Of a stretch of 64,000 bases of DNA, positions 23,108 to 35,040 are shown in pieces (within the stretch, counting starts at the first letter, position 1; the number at the start of each line of letters is the position of its first letter). The stretch covers positions 1,371,001-1,435,000 of the forward strand of contig BDSI01000014.1 in the NCBI GenBank assembly GCA_003117195.1, written 5' to 3'. The notes below the pieces were generated by a model, which worked only from the letters and a program-made list of their open reading frames with translations, searched no databases and was not told where the DNA came from. The position numbers and the translations under genes are program-made. Source of the DNA: Eudorina sp. 2006-703-Eu-15 (taxonomy: Eukaryota > Chlorophyta > Chlorophyceae > Chlamydomonadales > Volvocaceae).

Positions 23108-25265
23108 ATGCTACCTTTTCAGCGAATATTTTATTGCTGGAGCCCGAGCCGGCTTATCTCGGCCATGCTCACAGCATTTGTTGTTATTTACAGCGTCTCT
23201 GCATTGGCGGCTTACGACCAAACGTCGGCCACGCGTGGAAACACTGCGGCAACTGCTGCGACTACGAACCGTTGGGAAGCCAGTCGCACGCGGTCCACGT
23301 TGCCGCACATCTACCGAGTGTCATCCCGCAAATGTGTTTTCGTCCTCGCCACGGGGCGATCCGGATCCACTTCGCTGATGGATGCCCTGAACCAAATCCC
23401 GAACTACCTAATTCGCGGAGAACACTGGCGGGCGCTGGGCAACCTGTACGACGCATATCGGTGGGTGCCGGGTAGGAGGCTCCCACGATACACAGTAGAA
23501 TTCCATCACATTAAAGATCTTTGTCGTAATGGGCCGAGAGCTGCACGATCACTGCCGCGGTTCCATCAGATGTCGTGATGCATTCGCCGTTGCTCTGCCA
23601 CGCCGAGGACTTTGGGTTCGACTCAGCGGTCACATCCCCACAATCCCGTCCCCAACAGGAGATTCCAGCAGACTTTCGATGTGGCCCTCGATCGAGGCCT
23701 CCAGTTCGAGGCGCACCCAGCCGATCCATTCGAAGCAGTCAAACACGCGTACGACACCCAGGCAGCGGATGATCCGGCGCTGGCGGCCGCCTTCACAGAG
23801 TTCCGAGCAGACCGCGTGCTTCTGGCTTCCCGCGTGTTCTACGCGGTGCTCTTCGGCTACCACGGACGGCGTAAGCTTCTTGGGTGAAATGTGCGACATG
23901 AGGATGCCGAGTCGTACGTTCGTGTTTTGAACGTGAAACAGGGATGCGGTATGTATGGACGTTACATCGGACCCCGAAAAGGGATCAAACGGTGTATGAC
24001 CAGGGCAAAGCCCCAGGGCAAACAGGGATTGTGCTACCACACCGTGTCGCCTCATCACCCTCAGTCAGCCTCTCTAAGACATTGAAGCGCGCACCTCTTG
24101 TTCCTAGTATGTTCCTATCTTCTAAAATTCTGCCACCTGAAACAGCTATGTATATTCCCCTCTCAGACTCACGGCCACCATGTGCCTGCCAAAACACCCG
24201 CCCGGCGCAAAACCAAACAGGTGTGGTGTCGGGCTTCAAGGAGATCCGGTACACGTGCGGCAAGTACCTGCCGAGCGCGGGTCGGGGCTGCGAGGAGCAC
24301 TTCCTCGGGTTCATCAATTTCCTGCGGGGCCTCTGTAGAGACGTCAAGGTGCGACACATGACTCGTCTTGCTGGCAAATTATCGCACCGTAATGGCATAT
24401 GGGACAGCGTCATAAGTCATCCGGAGGGAGGCCCCTGTGCTGCGGACGCAGTCCTGTACTTCAGTATCGCCACTGTTCAGCACCGTACATCGACGTGGTT
24501 ACCGCTCGGTCCGGTGCAGCCAGCGACCTGCCTGATGCCCGCATCATCGTGCTATGCCGTACCATGCCGTACCGACCGTGGCACAATCGGCGCTGCTCGC
24601 CGCAGTTGATCTTCAACTCCCAGGCGACACCGGAACTGGATGACAATCTTAAACTGTTCAAGATGGACGAGTCGGGCGGGGTGAAGATGGAGGACTTCCT
24701 GGCGGACCTCCGCATGACGCACACACTGTACGACGAGTATGTACGGCAACATCCCGACCATGCAATGCGTGTCCACATGGAGGACATGTTCAATCCGCAG
24801 GTCCGTTATCCGGCCTTATATTGGCATTACTGTACTGTACTGTACTGTACGACTGCACGGGCGTTGACGAACTTTGCAGTGCTGGAGCCTGGAGGTTGGC
24901 TGACGTGGGCCGACGCGCAACGGTTCATGTCATGTTGCGGGCCCGTCAGGGAAGGGACGGACAGGTCAGGTCCATCCAAAACCAGATACCCCACCATTGC
25001 CTTCCCCCTTCGCGGACTCGTCGTCCCCTAATACCGCGCCTGATAAGTCATCACCCCCTGACACCTGCAGAGAAACGCATCGCTGGCGCGCGCCCTCATC
25101 TCCTTCCTCGGAGAAGACCCCACCACAACGCGAATCAGCTTTGTGCGGATGCCCTCCTGGGCCGAACGGACGCCGCCGCCAGCGGCCCGACACGTGGACG
25201 TCCATGTGGCCATGGAGCTGACGCGGAATGACGCGCTGTACGGCGGGATCCAAGGTGGATCATGA
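23108..25265 (+). CDS. Type II membrane sulfotransferase (PAPS-dependent)
   Basis: Predicted Golgi enzyme that transfers sulfate from PAPS to a carbohydrate or protein acceptor. Exons: 23108–23460, 23659–23870, 24221–24348, 24606–24800, 25071–25265, all GT–AG and in phase, giving 360 aa. The ATG at 23108 gives a short basic tail and one transmembrane segment (about residues 17–36), the type II layout; an in-frame ATG at 22979 is less likely. The 5'-phosphosulfate loop is VFVLATGRSGSTSLMDAL (about 77–94). VVSGFKEIRY and DVKLIFNSQ match the 3'-phosphate-binding region of algal sulfotransferases. The C-terminal exon has RNASLARALISFLGEDP and ends YGGIQGGS. Sulfation of extracellular-matrix polysaccharide is a plausible role given the neighbouring glycosyltransferases, but the acceptor is unknown. 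Confidence 0.85.
23961..24016 (-). repeat. Dispersed repeat family B in sulfotransferase intron
   Basis: GTTACATCGGACCCC at 23961–23975 is followed by GAAAAGGGATCAAACGGTGT and a CCAGGGCAAAGCCCCAG-like block. It lies in the second intron of the sulfotransferase gene. Confidence 0.6.
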
Positions 25266-25496
25266 CTAGGGGTGGAGTACGACACGCATCACCTGATTTC
25301 AAATGGTGGTAGTGGTAGTGACCATCTGACGGCGACCTGAAGGAGGAGGAGGGGTTTCTCGGCGCGGGTGCGGTCGGGGTAGGGTGCCGCACGATGGCGC
25401 GAAGTGAGCAGCAGTGGCGACGGGCCTTTGAAAGTTTTCCGGGCTGAGGTAGGGGCTGAGGTAAGGGCTGCGAGCACGCCGCGACGCAGGACACCT

Positions 25497-25586
25497 TCAT
25501 GTGTGTGTGTGTGTGAGTGTGTTCGTAGGCAGGCAGAGCAGGAGTGCGTGACATGCAAAGGGCATGGCTAAGCCCTGAAAATGCCG
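25497..25586 (+). repeat. (GT)n-linked dispersed motif, copy 1
   Basis: A GT run is followed by TTCGTAGGCAGGCAGAGCAG, GAGTGCGTGACATGCAAAGG and GCTAAGCCC. Related copies lie at 56402–56470, 60985–61036 and 61070–61118 (all reversed), and as two partial copies at 62321–62400. Confidence 0.65.
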
Positions 25587-25734
25587 ATATGCCCCACAAC
25601 TGCCCCTGCCCAGCCCATAAAACACAGATAACGGGATACACAGTAAGGCTGAGATCCTGAAAGTGCAGGACGGTCGTCTTGTGTGCCGAGGCCCGGTTCC
25701 GTCAGGCCAGGATTCTTAAGCCCTGTAGGTACTC

Positions 25735-26161
25735 TGTCGTAATAGACCGCGGGTGGTCAGGGCACTGACGCCCAGTGGAGCTATCGCTAGGTGTGGGCGG
25801 TTTTTTCGGCCCGGTGGGACCGTACGGGCAGGCCCCTGAATGGTGACTCGCGAGCCCCCGTGGCCTTCCAAGACTACGGGCCACCGCTGGAGAAGTGACC
25901 CCGCCTTGGTGGGGGTGGTGGTTCGCTAATAGGGGCGCCCTGGTGGCTAACTCCCCCTGAGCGGGCTTTATCCCTTGCCACGGTTGGTTCTCAGGAACGG
26001 GGTGGTTCCCTGGTAGTGTGGGCCCGGGGAGTGTTTCGGTGCACTTGGGGAGCCTGTCCGGAGCACCATGGTGGCGTTAGTTCATTTAGGCAGTGTATGG
26101 TGAGGAAGCCTCGGCTGTCGCCGTTGGCTGTCACCGATGACCCGCGGGGTCCGCTGTAACA
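25735..26161 (+). repeat. Dispersed repeat family A, copy 2
   Basis: The longest well-matched copy of family A. It aligns along its length with the reverse complement of 7447–7860 and ends at 26161 in CCCGCGGGGTCCGCTGTAAC, the reverse of the terminal motif of copy 1. No open frame is conserved between the copies. Confidence 0.75.
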
Positions 26162-28549
26162 TCCTAATAATAAAAGGCTGAGGGCGAATGGCGCGCGGCG
26201 TAAGTCGGCAGGCTGTCAGAGTTGATGAGCTGAGCTGATGATGTGGTAGCGTCGGTCAGCCGGGGTGTCTGTGCGTGTGCGTAGGAAAAAACCCCATGTG
26301 TGTATTGGAGGCACCCGCCGCTGTGTCGAGTGGGTGTGTCACGGGGCAGGAGGGCGCCGCGACGACCAAGCCGCGTGCCCCCTGCTCCGCGCTGACGAAA
26401 ACGGAGTGGGCGGCCAGGCGGCGCAGCGGCGTGCTTGGGGCCTCCCCAGCTGGCGGGATGCCCGGGTGCGCCTGGGCCCTGGGGGAGCTAGCACCACACA
26501 GCAAGCGCGGTGTTGACCCGTATTGACGGTATACGTGCGGGGGCCAGTCGTGGAGGAGGGATTGGAGGAGGAACTGCCATCCGCGGAGCACCATTGAGGT
26601 ACTGTACACTGTGTCGAGGGGAGGAATGCCTGCCTGCCTTCTTGTCCCCCAGCTTCGGTGGCAGGTTGGCAGCAGCCAGCGCCAGAGCGAAGGCACCGAA
26701 AGGGAAGGGGGCGCAGGCCGCCCCAAGGCAAATGGATGGGCTTGGGTAGTGGGCCCACGGGAGGTAGGGGAGCGCGGGAGGCATGCTGCGTTGCGTGGAG
26801 GGCGAAGGGCACCCCGCTGCGGCGTTGCTGCGGAGGCAGGCAGCAGGGCATGAAGCGATCTGGATGACGTATCAAAGCGGCGAATGGATCTTGAATGTGA
26901 ATCGTTACAGCGGTCTGTGGGCCCAGGACTGGAATAAGACGATCGGAAAGGAAAGGATGGCTGTTAAAATGTTTTCCGAGGGCTGCACTCGATGGATGGC
27001 TGTGTGTTCGCCTGGGGGTATGCGGTTTGCTGTGACGAGCACCGCGACCATCCTTGTCGTAAAGCCGTGTGCTTAAAAGCTTGAACCCCGTGTGTGTACA
27101 CGTTGCGTAAAGCCGCCTGGTCATCGCAATGCGCGCTCGAATGCGAAATGCGTTTGCTTCCCTTGTGTACGGTGTACGGCGTCCCTTTCATTTTATGTTT
27201 TATGTAGATAACATGGATAGGTGACGGGCAGGGTCTGGACAGATTAAGGCGACGCGGAGTTAGGGGCTGTTCGTGTGCGCGTGTCCACTTGACGGGCATG
27301 TACGACAGCACGTATGTAGGTGTATGTATGTGTGCTCGAAGGCAACGTGCGGGGGACATGAGAAGGATGTGGCGGCGCCTCTTGGCTGTGTATGTGTACG
27401 GCCCCGTGTGTGTGAGAGAGTTTGTAGCTTTGTGCATGTGATGTCGTCGAACCTGGCGCCCGCCGGTTCCCCGCCGGTTCTATTCTTTAACCCCGCCGGT
27501 TCGCGCAGACAGCCCAGGACACATGGCGCAAGAATGCGCCCCACAGAGAATGCCCGGTTCTATTCTTTTGCTGGTCGCTACCCATCCCCGCGCCGAGGCG
27601 TCCCGCCGGCAGGCGAGAGCCAGGCAGATTCTTCTCAGGACTTAATAGGTCAAAACTCAACTGATCACTGATCTGTCCGGGACATCGGTCGCGCCTCCCT
27701 CCGCCGCATTCGATGTACCAGCGGGGGTGCCGCATGCGGGTTGAAAAGCCGCCCGCCCGCTCTCGCCTCTCCCCAAGAGGCTCCAGCCTCTCACCCGGTG
27801 GGTCTCGCAGCCAAGTCGGTTGTCCGTCATCGGTGCGAGGCGCATGCAGCTGCGCAACCGGCACCCTTCGTTCACGGAGCCGCCCGCGCCCACAGCGCCT
27901 CAGGCAGCGCAGCGGCACCTCAGGCACCTGCCGCCTCCACCGCTGAAGCCGCAGTGCGCCTCTCAAGGCAGCGGCGCGCCACCCGTCCCCACTCCGCATC
28001 CGCCGCGTATGCCCACCCGAGAGCCCGACGTCAGTGCATCCGCCTCTGTGCGAATTTCCTCCGGTGCCGTCTCCATGCGCTGAGTCACGCAATGTCCGAT
28101 GGTGTCGCCGCAGGTGCTGCCGTCGCCGCACCGGGAGCCCCGACACACCTCATGTGCCGCACGCCTATCTAGAATGGAACAATGGATGCATCTGTCTTCC
28201 ACCAGTGCGCCCGCCTTCCATGCACTCGCAGTTGATCGCCCCTCCGAATCTGAACCAGACCGACACCACCTGACCGGCACCGAAAATGCGACCTGTCGTG
28301 TCGGCGCCGTTGGAGCACCACCGCAGAGCGACCGCGGAGCGAGCGACGCACCCTGCTGACGTGCTGAGCCACCACCCTCGGGGCGGCCGTCGTTGACCCG
28401 GGTCGGTGTCCGCTCCCGCTCCTTCCAAGCCACCCCATCTCTGCTCCCGCCCATCCCTGCGCACGACCCCATCCTCGACCACGGTGTGCCGTACAGACTG
28501 ACTGCCCCCTGGACCTCCTCGCCCTGCTCCGCACTCCGCATTGCGATCG

Positions 28550-31500
28550 CTACTGCCCCGCCAGTGCCGTCGCCATGACCTCAGCCGCCGCGCTGCTACT
28601 GCCGCCCCCCTGGAGCTCCCCGAGCTCCCTCTCCACGAACAGGTCGTCACGGGGCCAGTGGAGGGGGTCGTTGTGCATCGCCGACAGCTCGTCCAGACGG
28701 GAGCTCCCTGGAGCCGCCGCCGGGTCGGCCTTGCCGTACTTGTCCAGGAGCTCCGCGTAGCTGTGATTCACATGCGCGCATTGTCCGCGCGGATATGTGC
28801 ACACACAAACACACACACGCGCAAACACACACGGGGGGGGGGGTTAGGTCACACGGGCTCTCATTAAACACACACGGGTAGGGTTCGGTCGGGCTCTAGG
28901 GTTTCTTTTCTATTCACACGGGTAGGTCGTGTTCCTAAGCACAAGCTCATGGGTGTTAGGTTATGGGGGTTAAAGGGGGTGCGTTCAAGACGCAGATCGG
29001 GTTCGGTCCATGAGGTGGTGCGCAGGTAGTACATGACAGATGTCAAGAGGGGTTCGGGAGCCCGCTCTGGCGGGTCGACGGGCCGACAGGCAGCGCATTC
29101 GCAACCCCTGCTCTCCTCTGTCTTCACACGTCAGCTCAAGCTGCTGCACTGCGACACAAACTACCATACATTGTGCAGCAAAATAAAATTGGAGCCAGCT
29201 GCGGCCAACCCTGAACCCAGTCCAAGGGGCACCCCAAAGCTTGCGGTGTGGATGGCGCAAGGGGCGCTGCCCCGATTTGCCCCGGCTGCCCGACCCGCCC
29301 GTGCCCCACGGCAACGCCTCCAGGGCGCGGAGACATATGATGCAGGGGTTTTACCCACTTGCACGTCCCGTTGGTTTTGTCGAACTGGGTGTAGTACTTG
29401 AGCTCCTCCACCAGGGGTACACACAGCTTCCGACGGCTGCAGCTCACCTTGTACCTGGGGAGGTGCGGGAGCCCGCAGGTGGCGGGCGCAAGCCCGGGGC
29501 CCTGGAGAGGGTAAACTTCCTTCCGAGCTCTTGCTGTTGTTGTGGCAGTGGTACGTTTTGCGATGGCTGTGTTTGTGGCGACGGCGGTGAGTATTGTTGC
29601 GATGGTGGTGGTGGTGGTGGTGGCAATGGTGGTGATGGTGGTGGTGGTGATGGTGATGGTGCTGGTGATGGTGCTGATGGTGGTGGCCATGGTGGTGGCA
29701 ATGGTGGTGGCAGTGGTGGAGGCCATGGTGGTGGCAATGGTGGTGGCAATGGTGGTGGCAATGGTGGTGGCAATGGTGGGGGCAATGGTGGGGGCCGCTC
29801 ACCGGAATTGTTTGGCGAGGTGGGTGAGCAGGTGGAAGAGGTAGCAGAGGCGCGCGGGACGGCTGAGGTGCTGCCGGGCGAAGGCCACACCCTGGTTGGC
29901 GATGTCGCGCGCCTGGGCGCCGTGATCCCGGGCCCACTGGATAACCTGGAGAGCCGCCGGGTCGGTATGCATTGGGGACGGAACGGGTCCGGGTCGGGGT
30001 CGGTTTCTGGTCGTGGATGGGTTCTGGTCGTGGATGGGTTTGGGCCGAGATGGGTTCGGGTCGGTCGGCACCATGCTCGCGCACAAGCAGCCATGATGGG
30101 ATGGGATTGGGTTCAATGTGACGTTGGACCAACCACATCGGACGAGTGCAGTCCGAGACCTTGGCACATCGTTGAACATCAGCTCGTACGGTGTTGCGGC
30201 GGCCGCCGCGCGGCTCTGTGGCCGTTGTTGCGGCAGCGCACCAGCAGCAGCACGGCCCCCCACCCACCCTCCCTCCCTCCCTCAGAAGTGCACGCAACCC
30301 AACCCTTGTCAATTGGTGGCCGCTGGTGCGCTACGCCACCGTCATAAACAGCCAGCCGCCCAGCCAGGCAGCCTACCCACCCACCCAAACCCCCACCCTA
30401 GCCACCGACCTCGACGATGTCGTCCTTGTGCTTCTCCATGAATGGCACGTAGTGCACGTACGGCTCGAGGGCGTCGTAGTAAAAGCCCGTGCGGATGGAG
30501 CCGGCCTGCCGTACATATCAAGACCCATGGGTCGGGTCATCGTTGTCGTGATGAGCTCAGGTTAAGGCCCCTTGGGGCCCCAACCCATCCCTCGACACAT
30601 TGATCGCCTGGCCATGGCTCGTCCACGTGCGCGAAGTCGCATGGACACTAGTATCAGGAGCAGTACTGGCAGCCCTCCACAGTCGCAGTAGTCGCAGCAG
30701 CAACAAGCTGTAGCAGTTCCAACACCATGTTGCTAGATTAATCCTGGCACAGGCCTGATGTAGCCCGCCGCTTCCCTCCCTGGACCTCACCATAAAACGA
30801 TTCAGACGTACACCTGGAGGTGGTGAGCCCTCACCCCGCTCCTCCGGCACCCTTCCAACCGTGCCGTGCGGTTTCTGCCTGGGCCGGAAGGACCCTAGCC
30901 CGACCCACGGGTCGCACTGCCGTCCCTACGCCATGGCCCGAGCCGACGACTCCCCGTCCTGCTTCCCAGCCCACGCCCCTTCCTGTCCCTACCCTTGCCC
31001 CCACCTTGAGCACCAGGGAGCCCATCAGCAAGTACTTGTCGAACTTGGAGCTGATGGACCAGCCTGAGGAGGCATGGGGAGCGAGAGGGGCGGGATCTCC
31101 TCTTCGCTCCGCCCCGCTGCTCACGCGAGAACCACCGACAGACAGAACGGGACAGACAGGACGGGAAATGACGGGAAACTGCCTGCCTAGCCGCCATCCG
31201 CTACCCACGCGGCAGCAGGAGACCCTGCTGCAGAGTGGCTGGTGGTGGCCCCCGACGTGCCACGTCGAGTGCCGCACGCAGCACCGCTGCCAAGCACCAG
31301 CGTTCCGCCGCCGCCGCCACCACCCCATCGTTTGCGTAATGACGAGTCCTCCCGCGGCCGCCTGCTCCGCGCTCCTGTCGCCGCACTTGGCCGGCACTCG
31401 CTGCCTTACTGGCGCTGCGACCACCAGCTGCCCGCAGACCAGCCCCAGTCCCAGCCCGCCGACCAGCCCCAGTCCCAGCCCGCAGACCAGCCCCAGTCCC

Positions 31501-33501
31501 AGCCCGCAGACCAGCCCCAGCCCGCAGACCAGCCCCAGTCCCAGCCCGCAGACCAGCCCCAGCCCGCAGACCAGCCCCAGTCCCAGCCCGTGGACCAGCC
31601 CCAGCCCGCAGACCAGCCCCAGCCCGCAGACCAGCCCCAGCCCGCGGACCAGCCCCAGTCCCAGCCCGCAGACCAGCCCCAGCCCACAGACCAGCCCCAG
31701 CCCCAGCCCGCAGACCAGCCCCAGCCCCAGCCCGCAGACCAGCCCCAGCCCCAGCCCGCAGACCAGCCCCAGCCCGCAGACCAGCCCCAGCCCCAGCCCG
31801 CAGACCAGCCCCAGCCCGCAGACCAGCCCCAGCCCCAGCCCCAGCCCGCGCCGAATTACCGTCCGTGGACACGATGTACTTGTAGCCGTTCTGGTGCGCC
31901 AGCGGCACGTGTTTCGCACGCGACAGGTCGTACGCGTCCAGCATGTCGGGGTGCGCCTGCGACACGTCGTTGAGGTAGGTCCGGGGGCAGGGCACGCGCT
32001 GGCCGTCGGGGAAGCGCATCAGGCCGTTGTAGTAGTAGGTGCAGAAGCCGTTCCAGCGGCCGAACGCGACCTGCGGGAGGAGCGGGACATTTGAGGACGG
32101 ACAAGAACTGGGTCACATATGTAGGATAGGATGCAATGTGAAGGGCGATATAGCAGTGCTGGCACCCCGTCGTGGTGGTGGTGGTGGTGGTGATCGTGGT
32201 GGCGGTGGTGGTGTCTGGAAGGTGCGGAGGCGCTGGAGGCGCCTGGAAGGCGCGCAGGCAGTCGAGGCGGTGGGCGCGTCTCCGAACACGGTGAAAGGTA
32301 CGGCGGTTGATCAGTATCCATCAGTATCCGGTGCAGCGGTCGCCAACAGCATCGCCAGTCGCTACAGCAGCACACAGCAGCACGCAGGAGGACGTGGCAG
32401 CATCACTCAGTCCGGGCCCGCCCGCACTCACGTCCCTCCGCTGCTCCCAGGGGGTGCTGTGCAGGTGGTCCCGCTGGGACTCCAGGGCGTCGAAGCTGTC
32501 GGAGGGGCACCTGTCCGCGGCCCCCCCGGGAGCGGGGCGGGAGAGGGCCGCACGGGCATGTATGAGGGTCAAAAACCGGAGACCCGCGGGTGGTTGGGGG
32601 TGGTTGAGGGTGGACAGGTGCGGCGGTGGAAAGGGAGAACAAGCCCTGAACGAACGCAGGGGGAGGGTGGCAGGCGGTGGCAACCAGGGGCCTGGCCGGC
32701 ATGCTCGAGCGGTCCCTGGTCTGAAGCACGCAGGGGCAGGGGTGGGTGAGAGCGAGAGAGAATATGCTCGGCGATATCGCACCGGAAGGCTCCGCTGTAC
32801 GGCACCATGAGCACTCCGTTATCTGCCGACTTGCTCCAGGCCACCATGGGCGGCAGACCGCCTCTGGGTTCGTACGGCCATGTCGTACGGCCGTCGGGCT
32901 GGATGACAGTCTCCGCGGGAGGGTGGTCATCTGGCGGCGGGATAGACGGGCCGCTGTCAGGTCACGCCAGGGGGCGATGCCGCCCGACCCGACCCGACCC
33001 GAAAAAGAACAGAACGCTGCACCCAGTTTGATTCAACAACAACCACATTACGCAACCTAGCCCACCTCCTACCCTACCCTTCCTCCGACCCAGCAATACA
33101 ATGGCAACACGCCGGCAGCCCGCCAGCTAGCTAGGGAGGCCGCCTCACAGGCCGCCAATCCACTTTCCGCCGGCCCATTTCACTGCACCCGCACCGGCCT
33201 GCCGATGCCCGGATCCGGCCCCGCGCACCTAGCCAGTATGTGAACTCCACATCTGGTAGTCTGGCGCGCGGGGGACAGGGCCGACCAAAGGAGGTTGAAG
33301 GGAGGAGGGTGGTGCTGTGTGTTCGGGTGGTTCAACTCAAGAGATGGTCAGGTGGAGGATGCTTCAGCTGTCACGGATGGGGGACCCGCTGGGTCCATGG
33401 ATTCGATGGAACGAAGGAAAGGAGGGCTGAGCAGGAGGGGGGAATGCTGCGCCGGTGTGCTACCAGGAAGACCCGCCCGAAGAGCGCTGCATCTTAAAGG
33501 G

Positions 33502-33570
<69 letters not shown>

Positions 33571-34881
33571 CCGGGGGCGCTAACCCGCCCCATACGGGAG
33601 ACCGCCGAAGCACTTTCCCCCGGATACGGGGGAAAGGGGCGTAAGGGGCCTCTGTCCCCTCGCTCTCAACCTAGGGCGCGTGCCCGATCCCCGAGGATCG
33701 GTGACCGCTGTGCCCCCTCAAGGGAGTGGGCGAAGGCCCATCCCGGGCGGTCTGCGCCTCGCAGTCCGCTGTTCAACCTCCTCAAGTCCTTGCAGCACCC
33801 AGGGCGCGTTTCGGAGGCGCGCCCCTGCTTGGTGCGGTAAAACTAGCCTGGTCCCGCGTCCCAACCTAATCGTAATAGCTAGGGTTGCACCCTCCGGCAG
33901 GCCTGCCTGCCCAGCTGAGCCAGAGCGAGGCGGCTCGCACGCGTCAGGCCTTGCTGGGTCCGGGTATGCAGTCGGGTGCTCCATGATGGGGCTATGGTTT
34001 GCACAAGGGTTTGGTGTGTGTGTGTGTTGTGGTCAAAGACAATAACGGACGCAGCCACAACATCGTTGGAAGATGCAAGGGGCGCTGCTTGGGAGGCCGG
34101 GAACATGGTGTCCATATCAGCCAGATGGTGACGTCATAGGGCAGCAGATGTGGCAGTTCCAACCGCAATAAAGCCTCATGTGCCGAAAACTGCGCCCGTA
34201 TGGACCTTACTTGTACACTTGACTGGCTTCGTACAGCTCCACGAGCAGCCCGATGTGTTCGTGCGGCCCTAGCCGGTGCGCGGGGATGAGATTATTGAGG
34301 TAGACGGTGCCTGGCGCGGGGGCGCCGTCGGGTGGGGAAAGCGGAATTATGGCAAGGGGGATCGCTGCTTAAGAGCAGCAAGTTGAATATAGGCATGGAC
34401 CTGGAACGTCGGTAAGGTTTGGACGTTCGCGCGAGGAGGAAAATACGTCAGAAAGCCCCAAGGGACCGGGAGGGAAGCTTTCTGTGTGGCTTTCCAGGGC
34501 TATTTGCGAGCTGTGCTGCGTGCGGATATCGCAGCGCCTGAGGGAATGCTCGGTACGCCGGGTGGGGCAGCAGCAACCAAGCATTTGCTCTAAGACCTTA
34601 CCATTCTCGATGAGAATCCGCTGAGGATGACAATTGCAGTAATTCTGCTTGATTCGCTCGGGTGTTTCACAGAACTTGCTGACAGACAGCACCAAATCTT
34701 CAGTTATGCCCTTCGATCCCCAAACACCCGTATCGTGTATTATCCGTTCCTCAATTCTAGGATGAATGGGGCAGCTCTCCAGCCTTTCGAAGGCAAGGGC
34801 GCAGTCCGTGCAAACAAGTATGAGCAGTAGCGCAGCACATAAACCAAGGTCCGTGACGCATTTTTTGCTGTTCGTCGACAT
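28550..34881 (-). CDS. GT90 / CAP10-family glycosyltransferase
   Basis: Secretory-pathway glycosyltransferase of the CAP10/KTEL (POGLUT-like) family. Exons, reading leftward: 34881–34602, 34310–34211, 33260–33229, 32930–32783, 32510–32432, 32070–31860, 31063–31005, 30505–30410, 29945–29803, 29454–29359, 28760–28550; 484 aa, all junctions GT–AG and in phase. The N-terminus has a signal sequence (about residues 12–31), then a Cys-rich stretch. Family motifs in order: KLPDVEFTYWLDD, MVAWSKSADNGVLMVPYSGA, VAFGRWNGFCTYYYNG, NGYKYIVSTDGWSISSKFDK, YLLMGSLVLKAGSIRTGFYY, DALEPYVHYVPFMEKHKDDI, and ARDIANQGVAFARQHL. The strand-plus-Trp-Asn and KY-STDG segments are diagnostic. The C-terminus ends MATALAGQ, with no KDEL-type signal. 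The large intron after exon 32070–31860 is mostly an 18-bp minisatellite. Donor sugar and acceptor are unknown. Confidence 0.9.
29600..29795 (+). repeat. GGT-rich minisatellite in GT90 intron
   Basis: Degenerate GGTGGTGGCAAT/GGTGAT units (12 bp, later very regular) fill most of the intron between exons 29945–29803 and 29454–29359, ending close to the splice donor at 29802. The Gly- or His-rich open frames seen here are repeat artefacts. Confidence 0.85.
31427..31857 (+). repeat. 18-bp minisatellite at a GT90 splice donor
   Basis: About 23 units of an 18-bp repeat (CCCGCAGACCAGCCCCAG), mixed with 6-bp CCCAGT/CCCAGC insertions, run almost to the donor at 31859. Both unit lengths are multiples of three, so long Pro/Ser- and Gly-rich frames stay open on both strands; these are not genes. 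Confidence 0.95.
33500..33570 (+). repeat. (GT)n microsatellite
   Basis: About 70 bp of nearly pure GT dinucleotides in an intron of the GT90 gene (between exons 34310–34211 and 33260–33229). Confidence 0.95.
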
Positions 34882-35040
34882 TATGAGAACTAATCAGTCG
34901 ATCTACTTCACGATGCATACGTCTTGGCGGTTGGCCTTACAAAGGGCTAGCATTGTCAAAGCAGAGCAAGCTTGTCAAAAGTAAGTAAGTGAACTGTAGG
35001 TCGTCATGACCATGCTTGTTAGGGATCGCAGCGCTATGTG

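Larger units (their letters stand above)
25266..28549. other. Convergent intergenic region
   Basis: It lies between the 3' ends of the sulfotransferase (plus) and GT90 (minus) genes and so should hold both 3' untranslated regions. It contains a (GT)n-linked repeat at 25497–25586 and family A copy 2 at 25735–26161. Long overlapping open frames on both strands in the GC-rich parts (26.3–28.5 kb) show no family motif. GGTTCTATTCTTT occurs twice (about 27476 and 27558). Confidence 0.5.

Noticed and set aside
27487..28172. Overlapping frames on both strands downstream of GT90
   Set aside because: Composition is typical of GC-driven shadow frames and nothing recognisable was found; more likely 3' untranslated or intergenic sequence.
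29161..30347. Plus-strand 368-aa Gly-rich and minus-strand 383-aa His-rich frames
   Set aside because: Produced by the GGT-type repeat in a GT90 intron; no domain is recognisable beyond the true GT90 exons.
30820..32094. Long open frames on both strands (about 424 and 362 aa)
   Set aside because: They run through the 18-bp minisatellite, whose units are multiples of three, and overlap the well-supported GT90 exons.
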